NCBI GenBank assembly: GCA_051414845.1
Contig: CP183313.1
Coordinates: 1-64,000, forward strand
Direction: 5' to 3'
Length of the DNA: 64,000 nucleotides
From: Simonsiella sp051414845
Lineage (GTDB): Bacteria; Pseudomonadota; Gammaproteobacteria; Burkholderiales; Neisseriaceae
Shown here: in pieces, positions 17,453 to 25,805 of the stretch
Numbering within the stretch: the first letter of the stretch is position 1
Layout: the number at the start of each line of letters is the position of its first letter
Program-made: the position numbers and the translations under genes
Notes under the pieces: model-generated
Told to the model about the DNA's origin: nothing
Seen by the model: only the letters and a program-made list of their open reading frames with translations
Database searches by the model: none

Positions 17453-17487
17453 TGACAGCATGATAATTTGAATGAATAGAGAAAAAC

Positions 17488-18531
17488 ATGAACCGCTTAC
17501 AAAAAACCGACGACGTCCGCATTAATGCCGTAACCGAACTTTTGCCGCCGATTGCTCATTTATACGAATTGCCGATTAGCGACGCCGCTGCAGAATTAGT
17601 CGTGAAAACGCGTGCCGAAATTGCCGACTTAGTATACGGCAAAGACAATCGCTTGCTTGTCATCATCGGCCCTTGCTCGATTCACGACCCCAAAGCCGCG
17701 TTGGAATACGCGCAAAAATTGTTGCCCTTGCGCCAAAAATACGAAAAAGAATTGCTGATTGTCATGCGCGTGTATTTTGAAAAACCGCGCACCACTGTGG
17801 GCTGGAAAGGTTTGATTAATGACCCACATTTGGACGGTAGTTTTGACATTAACTTCGGTTTGCGTCAAGCACGTAAGCTGTTGTTAGAATTAAACAATAT
17901 GGGTATGCCCGCGTCCACCGAATTTTTGGACATGATTACGCCACAATACTATGCCGACTTGATTTCATGGGGCGCAATCGGTGCGCGTACGACCGAAAGC
18001 CAAGTGCACCGCGAATTGGCGAGCGGTTTGTCCTGTCCCGTTGGCTTCAAAAACGGCACAGACGGCAACCTGAAAATCGCCATTGACGCGATTGGCGCAG
18101 CGTCGCACCCACATCACTTCTTATCGGTAACCAAATCAGGACATTCCGCCATTGTGCACACGGCTGGCAACCCCGATTGCCATGTGATTTTGCGCGGTGG
18201 CAAAGAGCCCAATTACAGCGCACAACACGTTCAGGTAGCCGCCGAACAATTGACTAAAGCGGGCGTTACGCCAAAATTGATGGTGGATTTTAGCCATGCC
18301 AACAGCCGCAAAGACTACCGCCGTCAAATGGAAGTAGCGCAAGATGTGGCGCAACAATTGCGCGATGGCGAAAACAATATTATGGGCGTGATGGTGGAAA
18401 GTCATTTGGTAGAAGGTCGCCAAGACAAGCCCGAAACTTACGGTCAAAGCATTACCGACGCGTGTATCGGCTGGGATACCACCGAGGAATTGTTGGCATT
18501 ATTGGCAGAAGCCAACCGCGCGCGCGTGTAA
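17488..18531 (+). CDS. aroG: 3-deoxy-7-phosphoheptulonate synthase (DAHP synthase, class I alpha)
   Basis: The enzyme condenses phosphoenolpyruvate with erythrose 4-phosphate, the first step of the shikimate pathway. The 347-residue product has all class I AroFGH-type catalytic motifs: IGPCSIHDPKAALEYA, RVYFEKPRTTVGWKG, GARTTESQVHRELASG, GFKNGTDG, and a C-terminal DFSHANSRKD. An N-terminal extension (DDVRINAVTELLPP) resembles the inhibitor-binding region of E. coli AroG, so amino-acid feedback is likely. It is monocistronic, between repeat-rich DNA and a GNAT gene. A divergent DAHP-synthase relative without these motifs is encoded at 36667-37551. Confidence 0.97.
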   Translation: MNRLQKTDDVRINAVTELLPPIAHLYELPISDAAAELVVKTRAEIADLVYGKDNRLLVIIGPCSIHDPKAALEYAQKLLPLRQKYEKELLIVMRVYFEKPRTTVGWKGLINDPHLDGSFDINFGLRQARKLLLELNNMGMPASTEFLDMITPQYYADLISWGAIGARTTESQVHRELASGLSCPVGFKNGTDGNLKIAIDAIGAASHPHHFLSVTKSGHSAIVHTAGNPDCHVILRGGKEPNYSAQHVQVAAEQLTKAGVTPKLMVDFSHANSRKDYRRQMEVAQDVAQQLRDGENNIMGVMVESHLVEGRQDKPETYGQSITDACIGWDTTEELLALLAEANRARV

Positions 18532-18699
18532 CATCGCAGATGGATATTTTCAGGCAGCCTGAAAACACTGATTTTTGTAAAAGCAGAAATTGAGTTGTTT
18601 TCAGGCTGCCTTTTGCTGGCTATGACAAAGTCTCAGGCTGCCTGAAATATAGGTTATAATTCGATAATTTTGTATTCACTCCAACCAACAGGTGCGCTC

Positions 18700-19569
18700 A
18701 TGGAAAAGCAAGCTATGCACGACATCATTATTCACGGTACAACCAGCAACGGCAAAGTGTTTCGCCCCAGCGATTGGGCAGAGCGGTTGTGTGGTATTTT
18801 GTCCTCTTTTAATAAGGACAACCGTTTGTCGTATCACGAATGGGTTTACCCCATTTTGATTGATAAGGTGCGCTGTGTAGCCATTTCGCCGCAACTAGAA
18901 GAAATCAATCCCAGCATGTTCCGCTTTTTGATGGATTTTGCCGCCGATAACGATTTACGCGTATTGTCTGCCAGCGAATTGATGGAACAAGAAGCGCAAC
19001 CAAGTGAAGCTGTGGCAACGGAACTGACCCAAGAAGAAATCAACACCGTCATCATCAATGAAGTGTCCAATTTGGACAATATTTTGGTAGAAGAAGCGGT
19101 AGCAGAACGCAAAGCAGAACAGCAAATTGCATTCACTTTACGCGAAATTCCTGTCGCAGAAACCGCAACAGCATTTGCCGCCTTGAGCGTGTTGCGCCCG
19201 CTATTAACGGATATCAATGGTTTTGTGGAGCAAGTCAATAAAGTACAGCGCGCGCAAGGCTATCGTTTGCTGGGCGTTTTTGAAGAAGGCAAAGCAAACG
19301 CTGTGGCGGTGTGCGGTTTTCGCGAGGAAACCAATTTAGTGAGCGGCAAACATATTCACATTGATGATTTTGTTACCGTGCCACAATGTCGCAAACGCGG
19401 TTACGCACATTTATTGCTCGAAGAAGTACAGCGCATTGCTAAAGCGCATGAAATTCATCAAATTCAAGTAGATAGCAATGTCAGCAGTGAACGCACCGTT
19501 GCTCATCGCGTCTATTTCCAAAACGGTTTTGAGATTCGCGCCTATCACTTTGTCAAAATGATCGATTAA
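18700..19569 (+). CDS. Fusion protein: DUF3579-like domain plus GNAT acetyltransferase
   Basis: The 289-residue product seems to have two parts. Residues 1-110 resemble DUF3579 (HDIIIHGTTSNGKVFRPSDW, RVLSASELMEQ), a small domain of unknown function common in beta-proteobacteria. After an acidic linker (about 110-150) comes a GNAT N-acetyltransferase fold with a CoA-binding segment QCRKRGYAHLLLEEVQ and a typical last strand VYFQNGFEIRAYHFVKM. The start at 18700 follows CAGG 7 bases upstream. The acetyl acceptor is unknown. The gene stands alone, ends at an uptake-sequence hairpin, and has a TATAAT-like box about 45 bases upstream. Confidence 0.75.
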   Translation: MEKQAMHDIIIHGTTSNGKVFRPSDWAERLCGILSSFNKDNRLSYHEWVYPILIDKVRCVAISPQLEEINPSMFRFLMDFAADNDLRVLSASELMEQEAQPSEAVATELTQEEINTVIINEVSNLDNILVEEAVAERKAEQQIAFTLREIPVAETATAFAALSVLRPLLTDINGFVEQVNKVQRAQGYRLLGVFEEGKANAVAVCGFREETNLVSGKHIHIDDFVTVPQCRKRGYAHLLLEEVQRIAKAHEIHQIQVDSNVSSERTVAHRVYFQNGFEIRAYHFVKMID

Positions 19570-19581
19570 AATAAACGCAAT

Positions 19582-19615
19582 AATAGGCTGCCTGAAAGTT
19601 TTCAGGCAGCCTATT
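19582..19615 (+). terminator. Uptake-sequence hairpin terminator after the GNAT gene
   Basis: AATAGGCTGCCTGAAA and TTTCAGGCAGCCTATT are perfect 16-base arms around a two-base gap, 12 bases after the stop codon. Both half-sites keep AGGCTGCCTGAA and lack the other half of the palindrome. Confidence 0.65.
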
Positions 19616-19754
19616 GATATACACCAGCACGCATCATTACTGGTTTTTTTATTTTGATTACTGAACATTTTCAGGCAGCCTGAAAAGCTAGGAATTTCCC
19701 TTTCTTGTTACTTTTAGACAATATTTTTAACAAAATAATCAAAAGGAAACAAGT

Positions 19755-20896
19755 ATGTCGAACACTCACACCAGCGCAATCAACGCGCATTCTCAGGTTT
19801 CCCACAGTGAAACCCAAACCATTTCTCCAAATTTGCTGATTTCTGTGGCGGCGTTTTGCTGCTTGGGTTGTGGCGTTGCAGCAAACGCTGGTCATTTCCG
19901 CCATTCCGCGTTTTCCCACCATTTGGGGCGTGGATTCGGGCATTGTGTTGTGGCTGGTAACGTCCACGCTGCTCACGGGCGCGTTATTGTTGTCGATTGC
20001 GCTGGTGTCGTTGCTGCTAGGCATTTCGCAGGGCAATGCGTAGGGCTGGACTTCACTGCCGACCATCATTGCGTTTGTGGTGGGTTTGGGCGTGGGTTAT
20101 GCGTGGGCGATTTTTGAAATGCGCCACGATTCGCCTGTGGTGGACGTGCGCACATCGCTGCAACAGCCGTTGTTGTTCACCAATTTAGCATTGCTGACGT
20201 TTGGCATTTTGATGTTTACCAATTTATTATTAATCACTTTACGCCTGCAAAATCCATTAGCAGAACAAGGCTTTGCATGGACACCAGCGCACGCAGGCAT
20301 GGCGATGTTTGCCGTTGCGCCATGCAGTCTGGGGCGCAATAGATTTGGTGGAGGTGGGTGGGGGTGAAGGTGGTTAGGCAGTTGGGGTTAGCGCAGGTTG
20401 TCGGGGGGGTGTGGCGCTTTGGGTTTGCGGGCGCGTGTGGTGGCTGATGAGTGCGTATTTAGCCACCAAAGGCATGTCACGATTGGTGTTGATGCTCGGC
20501 GCGGCGATTACGTTGGTTGGCTATGGTTTGACCACATTTTTCCCTGTAAACGCGGTGATGGTGATTGCGTGGACAACCATTATCAGCATTGGCGTGGGCA
20601 TGGGTTATGCTGCGCTGCCGATGTTGATTGTGCGATACGCACCGCTGCACGAATTGGGTTCGGTAAATGGGGTCAACGCGCTGTTACGCGCCATTGGCAC
20701 GGCGATTGCCAGCGCATTGGTAGGTGCGATTAGCGTGGCGATGGCGGTAAACATTGCAGGCAAAAACGTGCCAAGCAGCAGCGCATTAACCGTGCTGGGC
20801 GCGATTGGCATTATGCTGGCGGTGGTAACGTGGGGCTTGGCATCGTTTGCGCGTCGTTCGTGGGCGGACGAGAAAAAAATGAAATTGAGCGAATAA
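19755..20896 (+). pseudogene. Disrupted MFS multidrug-type transporter
   Basis: This is the wreck of a major facilitator permease, perhaps of the 14-helix drug-exporter type. It begins MSNTHTSAINAHSQVSHSE, shifts frame at about 19850-19870, continues as VALQQTLVISAIPRFPTIWG, meets an in-frame TAG at 20041, and resumes with PTIIAFVVGLGVGYAWAIFE. It is lost in an odd G-rich stretch (about 20330-20410) and continues in a third frame to 20896 with hydrophobic helices and an ALLRAIGTAIASALVGAI motif. At least three lesions make it nonfunctional unless the assembly is wrong here. The final piece is still long and well conserved, so decay looks recent. Confidence 0.85.
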
Positions 20897-20899
20897 ATC

Positions 20900-20934
20900 A
20901 AAAAGCGGACAGTCATCATAACTGTCCGCTTTTT
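20900..20934. terminator. Bidirectional intrinsic terminator
   Basis: AAAAAGCGGACAGT and ACTGTCCGCTTTTT are perfect 14-base arms around a seven-base loop. The hairpin stands between the convergent MFS pseudogene and phoH, so it can act on both strands. Confidence 0.85.
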
Positions 20935-20954
20935 GGTTTCCAGGCAGCCTGAAT

Positions 20955-21935
20955 TTATTTCGCCAAACTCAAATCAACGTGTTCGCTTTCCGCCTCTTCA
21001 TATGCTTCCACGATTTTTTGCACAAGCGGATGGCGTACCACGTCTTCGCTGGTAAACGTGTGGAAATACAAACCGTCCACACCGCCCAATTTTTCGCGCG
21101 CATCACGCAAACCCGATTTGATGCTGCGTGGCAAATCCACTTGGCTCAAATCGCCCGTAATCACGGCTTTTGTGCCAAAACCGATGCGTGTCAAAAACAT
21201 TTTCATTTGCTCGGGCGTGGTGTTTTGCGCTTCGTCCAAAATCACATACGCGCCGTTCAGCGTGCGACCGCGCATATAGGCAAGTGGCGCAATTTCAATC
21301 AAGCCCTTTTCCATTAACTTGGTAACGCGGTCAAAGCCCATCAAATCGTATAACGCGTCATACAAGGGGCGCAAATACGGGTCAACCTTTTGCGCCAAAT
21401 CCCCCGGTAAGAAACCGAGTTTTTCACCTGCTTCTACCGCAGGGCGCACCAACACAATGCGTTCAATTTGGTGTTTATCCATCGCGTCCACTGCCGCCGC
21501 AACCGCTAAATAGGTTTTGCCCGTGCCAGCAGGTCCCAGCCCGAACACAATATCATGATTGAGCAAAGCGCGAATGTAACCATTTTGGCGCGGCGTGCGA
21601 CCGCCAATGCTGCCGCGTTTGGTGTGGAAATAATAGGCGTGGTTTTCGTGATTTTTTTCAACGTGCTGGCTGTCGGCGGTACGCGCTTCTACCGCCACCA
21701 AATTAATGTCCTCGCCTGACACGTCGCGTTGTTCGGCGATGTCCATTAAGGCAACCAGCGCATTTCGCGCCGCATGCGCAAGGCTGCCTGAAAACGTGAA
21801 ATGGTCAAATCGGCGACTAATTTGCACGTCCAGCGCTTGAGCGAGTGTGTGCAAATTGTCGTCTAACGCGCCGCAAAGTCTTTGCAGGGCAACGGGATTG
21901 TAGTCTTCAAATTGTAAATGTACGGTGTGGGACAT
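20955..21935 (-). CDS. PhoH family ATPase (YbeZ-like)
   Basis: This is a cytosolic PhoH/YbeZ-type NTPase, thought to act with YbeY in RNA or ribosome metabolism. The 326-residue product has Walker A GLGPAGTGKTYLAVA, the PhoH motif VLVRPAVEAGEKLGFLPGD, and Walker B-like AYVILDEAQNTTPEQMKMFL followed by TRIGFGTKAVITGDLSQVDL. In many proteobacteria this gene is next to ybeY. Here ybeY is at 61483-61986 and the flanking genes are unrelated. An uptake-sequence copy at about 21783 encodes the FSGSLA segment near residue 50. Confidence 0.93.
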   Translation of the reverse strand: MSHTVHLQFEDYNPVALQRLCGALDDNLHTLAQALDVQISRRFDHFTFSGSLAHAARNALVALMDIAEQRDVSGEDINLVAVEARTADSQHVEKNHENHAYYFHTKRGSIGGRTPRQNGYIRALLNHDIVFGLGPAGTGKTYLAVAAAVDAMDKHQIERIVLVRPAVEAGEKLGFLPGDLAQKVDPYLRPLYDALYDLMGFDRVTKLMEKGLIEIAPLAYMRGRTLNGAYVILDEAQNTTPEQMKMFLTRIGFGTKAVITGDLSQVDLPRSIKSGLRDAREKLGGVDGLYFHTFTSEDVVRHPLVQKIVEAYEEAESEHVDLSLAK

Positions 21936-22067
21936 GGTGTTCTCTGTTCAGTAAACAATGAGCGCAATATGGGGCAAAATAGTGAAATATCAAGCAATTG
22001 TGGTTTTCAGGCTGCCTGAAAAATGTCCGAAAATAAACAATATAAATCTTTTCAGGCAGCCTGAAAC

Positions 22068-22961
22068 TCAATACCGATACTTCGCCAATTCCGCGCGAAT
22101 CTTCGGCAACGCCGCGCGCGCAGCTTGTTCACCAATACGAATCGCCTGTTCTTTTTGGTCAAAACCACCAATCGCGCCCAGTTGTTGTACAGGCGGTTTA
22201 ATCACGATATTTGCTTGTTTTAATTCATTATTTAACGCCGCCGTGGACATAATATTTAAACTTTGGTCAAGATACGCCAAAAAGCCGCTACTCGCGTCCA
22301 GCTTTTCAGGTTTCGCCGAAATATCCACCGCAATCACCACATTCGCGCCCAATTGTTTCGCCGCGCTCACGGGCACAGGCGCGGACAATCCGCCGTCTAC
22401 ATACTGCTTGCCGCTAATCGGTGCGGGCTGAAACACATTCGGAATGCTGGCACTGGCGCGCACCGCTTGCCCTGCATTGCCCACGCTGAACACCACCATG
22501 CGCCCTGTGCCAAACTCGGTTGCCACCGCGCCAAATTTAATCGGAAATTTATCCATTGGACGGTTTTTGACTTTGCCGTTAATCCAGTTTTGCAGCTTCT
22601 CGCCCTTGATAAAACCGCGCGTAGACAGCGTTAAATCCACCACATCCGCCTTGTTCAAAATCTCCGCTTCCAATTCCAAACGGTCGGGCGACATCCCCGA
22701 AGCGTATAAACTGCCCACAATCGCGCCCGCGCTCGTACCTGTTACCACATTGATGGGAATATTGTTTTCTTTCAACACTTTAATCACACCAATATGCGCA
22801 AAACCTTTGGACGCACCACCGCCCAAAGCCAAGCCTACTACCGCTTGTGGCTTTTGCGTTTGCGTTTGAATCGTTGGTTTTTTCTGTTCAGGTTTGGAAG
22901 GGCAAGCAGTGAGCAACAGCGCGGTTGCGGTCAATAGAAACACACGGCGAGTGGCGCGCAT
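22068..22961 (-). CDS. Patatin-like phospholipase lipoprotein
   Basis: This is a predicted lipid-anchored serine hydrolase of the patatin/RssA group. The 297-residue product starts with a lipoprotein signal (VFLLTATALLLTAC, lipobox cysteine in LTAC). It then has the glycine-rich oxyanion motif GLALGGGASKGFAHIG, the nucleophile GTSAGAIVGSLYASG, and the catalytic aspartate in YVDGGLSAPVP. The start at 22961 has AAGGA 6 bases upstream and gives a clean signal peptide; a longer frame upstream runs through an uptake sequence. It is divergent from the small gene at 23090. The substrate and the membrane (inner or outer leaflet) are unknown. Confidence 0.9.
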   Translation of the reverse strand: MRATRRVFLLTATALLLTACPSKPEQKKPTIQTQTQKPQAVVGLALGGGASKGFAHIGVIKVLKENNIPINVVTGTSAGAIVGSLYASGMSPDRLELEAEILNKADVVDLTLSTRGFIKGEKLQNWINGKVKNRPMDKFPIKFGAVATEFGTGRMVVFSVGNAGQAVRASASIPNVFQPAPISGKQYVDGGLSAPVPVSAAKQLGANVVIAVDISAKPEKLDASSGFLAYLDQSLNIMSTAALNNELKQANIVIKPPVQQLGAIGGFDQKEQAIRIGEQAARAALPKIRAELAKYRY

Positions 22962-23089
22962 GGTAAATCCTTTCGGCAGCAATTTGAATGAAAAACAGCG
23001 CGTGATTATACGCGCAAATCTTTTTTCAGGCTGCCTGAAAGCCAATTTGCGCGTAAAATGCGCGTTTTTTGATAGCAAAGGACGCCAAA

Positions 23090-23449
23090 ATGTATTTCGT
23101 AGACCGTACCGCCGTCGTATTGAAACCGACCGAAACTTTTTTAAACTGGCTTAAACAAAGCGATGACGATATGCCTGAATTAACGCTGGCGCAATTGCGT
23201 TCCAATTGTAGCGTGTTTCTCGTGCCAGTGTTTGACGAGCCTGAACAAGCTGTGGCTTATTTTGATGAACGCCACCGCGATATTTTCGCCGCCGAATTAT
23301 CAGGCTGGACAGTGGACGAATCGACTTGGCCAAAAGACATGGGCTTGGAGACGTTTTGGCAGTTTTTTGAATTAGAAATCCACGACACGGTGTTGGATTT
23401 GGAAGACAGCGATTTGCAGGTTAGTCCTGTGTTTGACAATATGGCGTAA
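23090..23449 (+). CDS. Conserved hypothetical protein
   Basis: I do not recognise a named family. The 119-residue acidic protein begins MYFVDRTAVVLKPTETFLNW and has no signal peptide or membrane segment. Its aromatic-rich second half (STWPKDMGLETFWQFFELE) suggests a compact soluble fold. The start is supported by AAAGGA 7 bases upstream. It is divergent from the patatin gene and about 30 bases ahead of a frameshifted membrane-protein gene, and the two may once have been co-transcribed. Confidence 0.75.
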   Translation: MYFVDRTAVVLKPTETFLNWLKQSDDDMPELTLAQLRSNCSVFLVPVFDEPEQAVAYFDERHRDIFAAELSGWTVDESTWPKDMGLETFWQFFELEIHDTVLDLEDSDLQVSPVFDNMA

Positions 23450-23476
23450 GGGTTTTCAAGCTGCCTGAAAGCAACA

Positions 23477-23897
23477 ATGATGACTTATACAGAACCGATA
23501 CAAAAGCGAATCGTGGCGCAAATCAGCGAATGGCGTGAACACGATGGCATAGCAATTGATGATAACGGCGAAGCGTTTATTTTGCATGGCGACGCAGATG
23601 AATGGTCGCAACATGTTGGCAAAAAAAGTAGAAATTTTTGCCAGCTTTGCTCCCGATGGTGCGCCACAAGAAATAGAATTTCGGCTATTGCCCAAACGCT
23701 TTGATTCACGGTTAGACTGGGCTTGGGCGATTGTTGGCGCGTTGTTTTATGTCGGCATCATTGATGATTCGGTGTCGTTTGGTTGGGCAGTCAAAATGGC
23801 GATGATTGTTGTGGCGATGATTGCGCTGTTTGCGTTTTTACGCTGGGCAAATTATGAATATCGCTTGTCCAAAGGAACGAAGAAGCAGCGGTTTTAA
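23477..23897 (+). pseudogene. Small membrane protein gene split by a frameshift in an A7 tract
   Basis: The first part reads MMTYTEPIQKRIVAQISEW to HVGKK. The continuation VEIFASFAPDGAPQEIEF, with two hydrophobic helices (WAIVGALFYVGII; VVAMIALFAFLRWA), lies in another frame. The two frames meet at seven A residues at 23621-23627; six A residues would give one continuous protein of about 139 residues. So this is a recent frameshift, a phase-variable tract or a sequencing error. A -1 slip would hit a stop (TAG), so only a +1 shift or loss of one A restores the gene. The function is unknown and no family was recognised. Confidence 0.7.
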
Positions 23898-23903
23898 ATA
23901 ATT

Positions 23904-23931
23904 AGGCTGCCTGAAAAGTTTCAGGCAGCCT
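23904..23931 (+). terminator. Uptake-sequence hairpin terminator
   Basis: AGGCTGCCTGAAA and TTTCAGGCAGCCT are perfect inverted arms separated by two bases, right after the frameshifted gene. The 3' unit extends to a full uptake sequence and is followed by TTTTT. Confidence 0.55.
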
Positions 23932-23957
23932 GAAATTTTTGCAAAACTCTATTGGTA

Positions 23958-24049
23958 GGGGCAGATTTCATACCTGCCCTTTTTGCTGTCAGAATTTTAC
24001 TCATGACATTCCATTCATTAAAAAATAGGGCGGATATGAAATCCGCCCT
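23958..24049. repeat. Two copies of the short GGGC-RGAT palindrome, opposite orientation
   Basis: Copy 3 (23958-23984) has GGGGCAGAT/ACCTGCCC arms and TTTTT. Copy 4 (24027-24049) is in the opposite orientation with AGGGCGGAT/ATCCGCCCT arms. Together with the copies at 7771 and 9523 they define one family with compensatory arm changes. They fill the gap between the frameshifted gene and the tsuB stop codon. Confidence 0.6.
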
Positions 24050-24096
24050 ACGCAAGAATGTTATCAGTTTTGCACAGGTTTCAGCCTGAATGCTGA

Positions 24097-24318
24097 TTAT
24101 TTAATCACCGTAATCGTCCACTGCGCGTCGCCCGTTTGTTCGTAATCGGTCACGCTGTAGCCTTCTTCCGCCGCCCAAGCAGGAATGGCTTCGGTGGCTT
24201 GGGTGCAATCAAATGCGATTTTCAAGCCGTCGCCTTTGTTTAATTGCGCCATCGCTTCTTTGGCTTCTACGATGGGGAAGGGGCAAACTAAGCCTGTGGT
24301 TTCTAGTTCTACTATCAT
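24097..24318 (-). CDS. tsuB: TusA-family sulfur carrier, TsuB/YeeD-like
   Basis: This is a small sulfur-carrier protein thought to accept thiosulfate sulfur from the membrane partner TsuA. The 73-residue product has the TusA-family core TTGLVCPFPIVEAKEAM, with the single reactive cysteine in the CPxP motif, and an acidic tail region typical of the YeeD subgroup. The ATG at 24318 is chosen as the start of the family core; GGA lies 9 bases upstream. It lies 34 bases downstream of tsuA on the same strand, which sets it apart from other TusA paralogues. Confidence 0.88.
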   Translation of the reverse strand: MIVELETTGLVCPFPIVEAKEAMAQLNKGDGLKIAFDCTQATEAIPAWAAEEGYSVTDYEQTGDAQWTITVIK

Positions 24319-24351
24319 GATTTTATTTCCTTTCAATTCAATTAATTATTT

Positions 24352-25425
24352 TCAGGCAGCCTGAATATTCAATTTCGTTTGTATCCTTTGTTTTTTGCGT
24401 GGGCGAATAATCGTGAAATACGCTGCGACCCAAGTGCCGACAATCATAATCGGCAACGACAACCAGCCTTGCCACGAGAAAAACGCCGTTTCTACCAAGC
24501 CATTACCAATGGAGCAGCCGCCTGCCAAACTGGCGCCAATACCCATCAATACGCCACCGAGCGCGCTTTTGAGCAAGGTATTGACATCGGGAACGCGGAA
24601 ACGAAATTCGTTGCTTAATTTGGCGGCGATGAATGAACCCGACAAAATGCCCAACACCAAAAACACGCCCCAATTCAAGTATTTCGCTTCGCCTGTGACC
24701 AAATATTGCGCAATATTGGCAGACGGGCTTGTAATACCCAAACCGAATTCGCGCCCCGTTGGCACGCTCCACACCCAAGCCAAAATCGCAATCACGCCCA
24801 CCAACACCGCGCTCACAAACGGATGCCAGCGTTTTTCAAACAAAATATGCGCGATGCCTGTTTTTTTCGGTTTCAAAGTTGCCATTTTCGGCGTAGGTTT
24901 ACTCAAATGGCGATACACAAAAAAGCCTGTTACGGCGCACAAAATCGCCACTAAAATCCAAGGCGAAATGCCCAAAGTTTGATAAATCGTGGTGTGTTCC
25001 GCCGTCATTTCGCGCAAACTGGTATTTAGGCTGCCCAAAGGCCCTGTGCGCATCATCGCGCTAAACAGCATATACGTTGCCAACGCTACCCAGCTGCCAA
25101 TCAAGCCTTCGCCCGCGCGATACCAAGTACCCGTTGCGCAACCACCTGCTAAAATAATGCCCACGCCAAACAAAAACGCGCCGATTAACACCGCGCCAAT
25201 CGCCAGTTTGTCCGCAGGTTCTACCGCCAACACACCCGCATCTTTAAGCGCGAAAAAGCCCACTGCTTGCACGGCAATCGCAATCAACAGCGCGACAAAC
25301 ATTTTGTTGTTTTTCGTCACATACAAATCACGAAACGCACCCGTAATACAAAAGCGTCCGCGTTGCATCACAAAACCGAGCAATACGCCGCAAATCAATC
25401 CTGAAATCACACCCGAAAGCAACAT
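24352..25425 (-). CDS. tsuA: Thiosulfate uptake membrane protein, YeeE/YedE (TsuA) family
   Basis: This is an inner-membrane permease of the YeeE/YedE family, characterised as a thiosulfate importer. The 357-residue product is strongly hydrophobic with about 9-10 helices arranged as two repeats. Each repeat has a cysteine motif: AGGCATGTWYRAGEG in the first half and AGGCSIGNGLVE in the second. An additional GRFC sits near the N-terminus. It overlaps an uptake sequence that supplies the last residues IQAA and the TGA stop. tsuB is next downstream, giving a two-gene thiosulfate assimilation operon. The ATG at 25425 has AAGGA upstream. Confidence 0.9.
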   Translation of the reverse strand: MLLSGVISGLICGVLLGFVMQRGRFCITGAFRDLYVTKNNKMFVALLIAIAVQAVGFFALKDAGVLAVEPADKLAIGAVLIGAFLFGVGIILAGGCATGTWYRAGEGLIGSWVALATYMLFSAMMRTGPLGSLNTSLREMTAEHTTIYQTLGISPWILVAILCAVTGFFVYRHLSKPTPKMATLKPKKTGIAHILFEKRWHPFVSAVLVGVIAILAWVWSVPTGREFGLGITSPSANIAQYLVTGEAKYLNWGVFLVLGILSGSFIAAKLSNEFRFRVPDVNTLLKSALGGVLMGIGASLAGGCSIGNGLVETAFFSWQGWLSLPIMIVGTWVAAYFTIIRPRKKQRIQTKLNIQAA

Positions 25426-25683
25426 GATTTTTTCCTTTGTTCAACACAAGGCGCGCATGATAAAGAGCCAAACGCGGATTGAGAAAGATTTTGTGCTGCT
25501 GTGGTTTAGAACGAAAGTTTATAAGCGGAACTGTTGCACAATTCATTTATAAGAAAACCTGTGCAAAACCTTTTCAGGCAGCCTGAAACGAAAAATCTTC
25601 GCTTCTCATGTTATTGCATAACAAAGGCAGCCTGAAAACGGTATAATGCGCGCTTTGGCTTTTTTGAGGCTGCCTGAAATGAG

Positions 25684-25753
25684 GTAGGTTGGGTGGTAAA
25701 TCCAACTAAGTTGTTGAATGTGAGCAGCTTTGTTGGGTTGAGACCCAACCTAC
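25684..25753. repeat. GTAGG...CCTAC palindromic element
   Basis: GTAGGTTGGGT pairs with ACCCAACCTAC at the other end, with a partial inner repeat (GTTGGGTTGAGACCCAAC). It is the closest relative of the copy in the carA leader. It lies just before the znuB-like gene, after two uptake sequences and a TATAAT box at 25642-25647. The rest of the 25426-25805 gap shows no gene. Confidence 0.65.
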
Positions 25754-25805
25754 ATTTGGATTGACCACTTTTCCATTTTTTGACTACTTTTTGAATACAT
25801 CTATC

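Noticed and set aside
23600..23640. Programmed -1 ribosomal frameshifting at the A7 tract
   Set aside because: A -1 slip leads at once to a TAG stop; only a +1 shift or a base loss gives the full protein.
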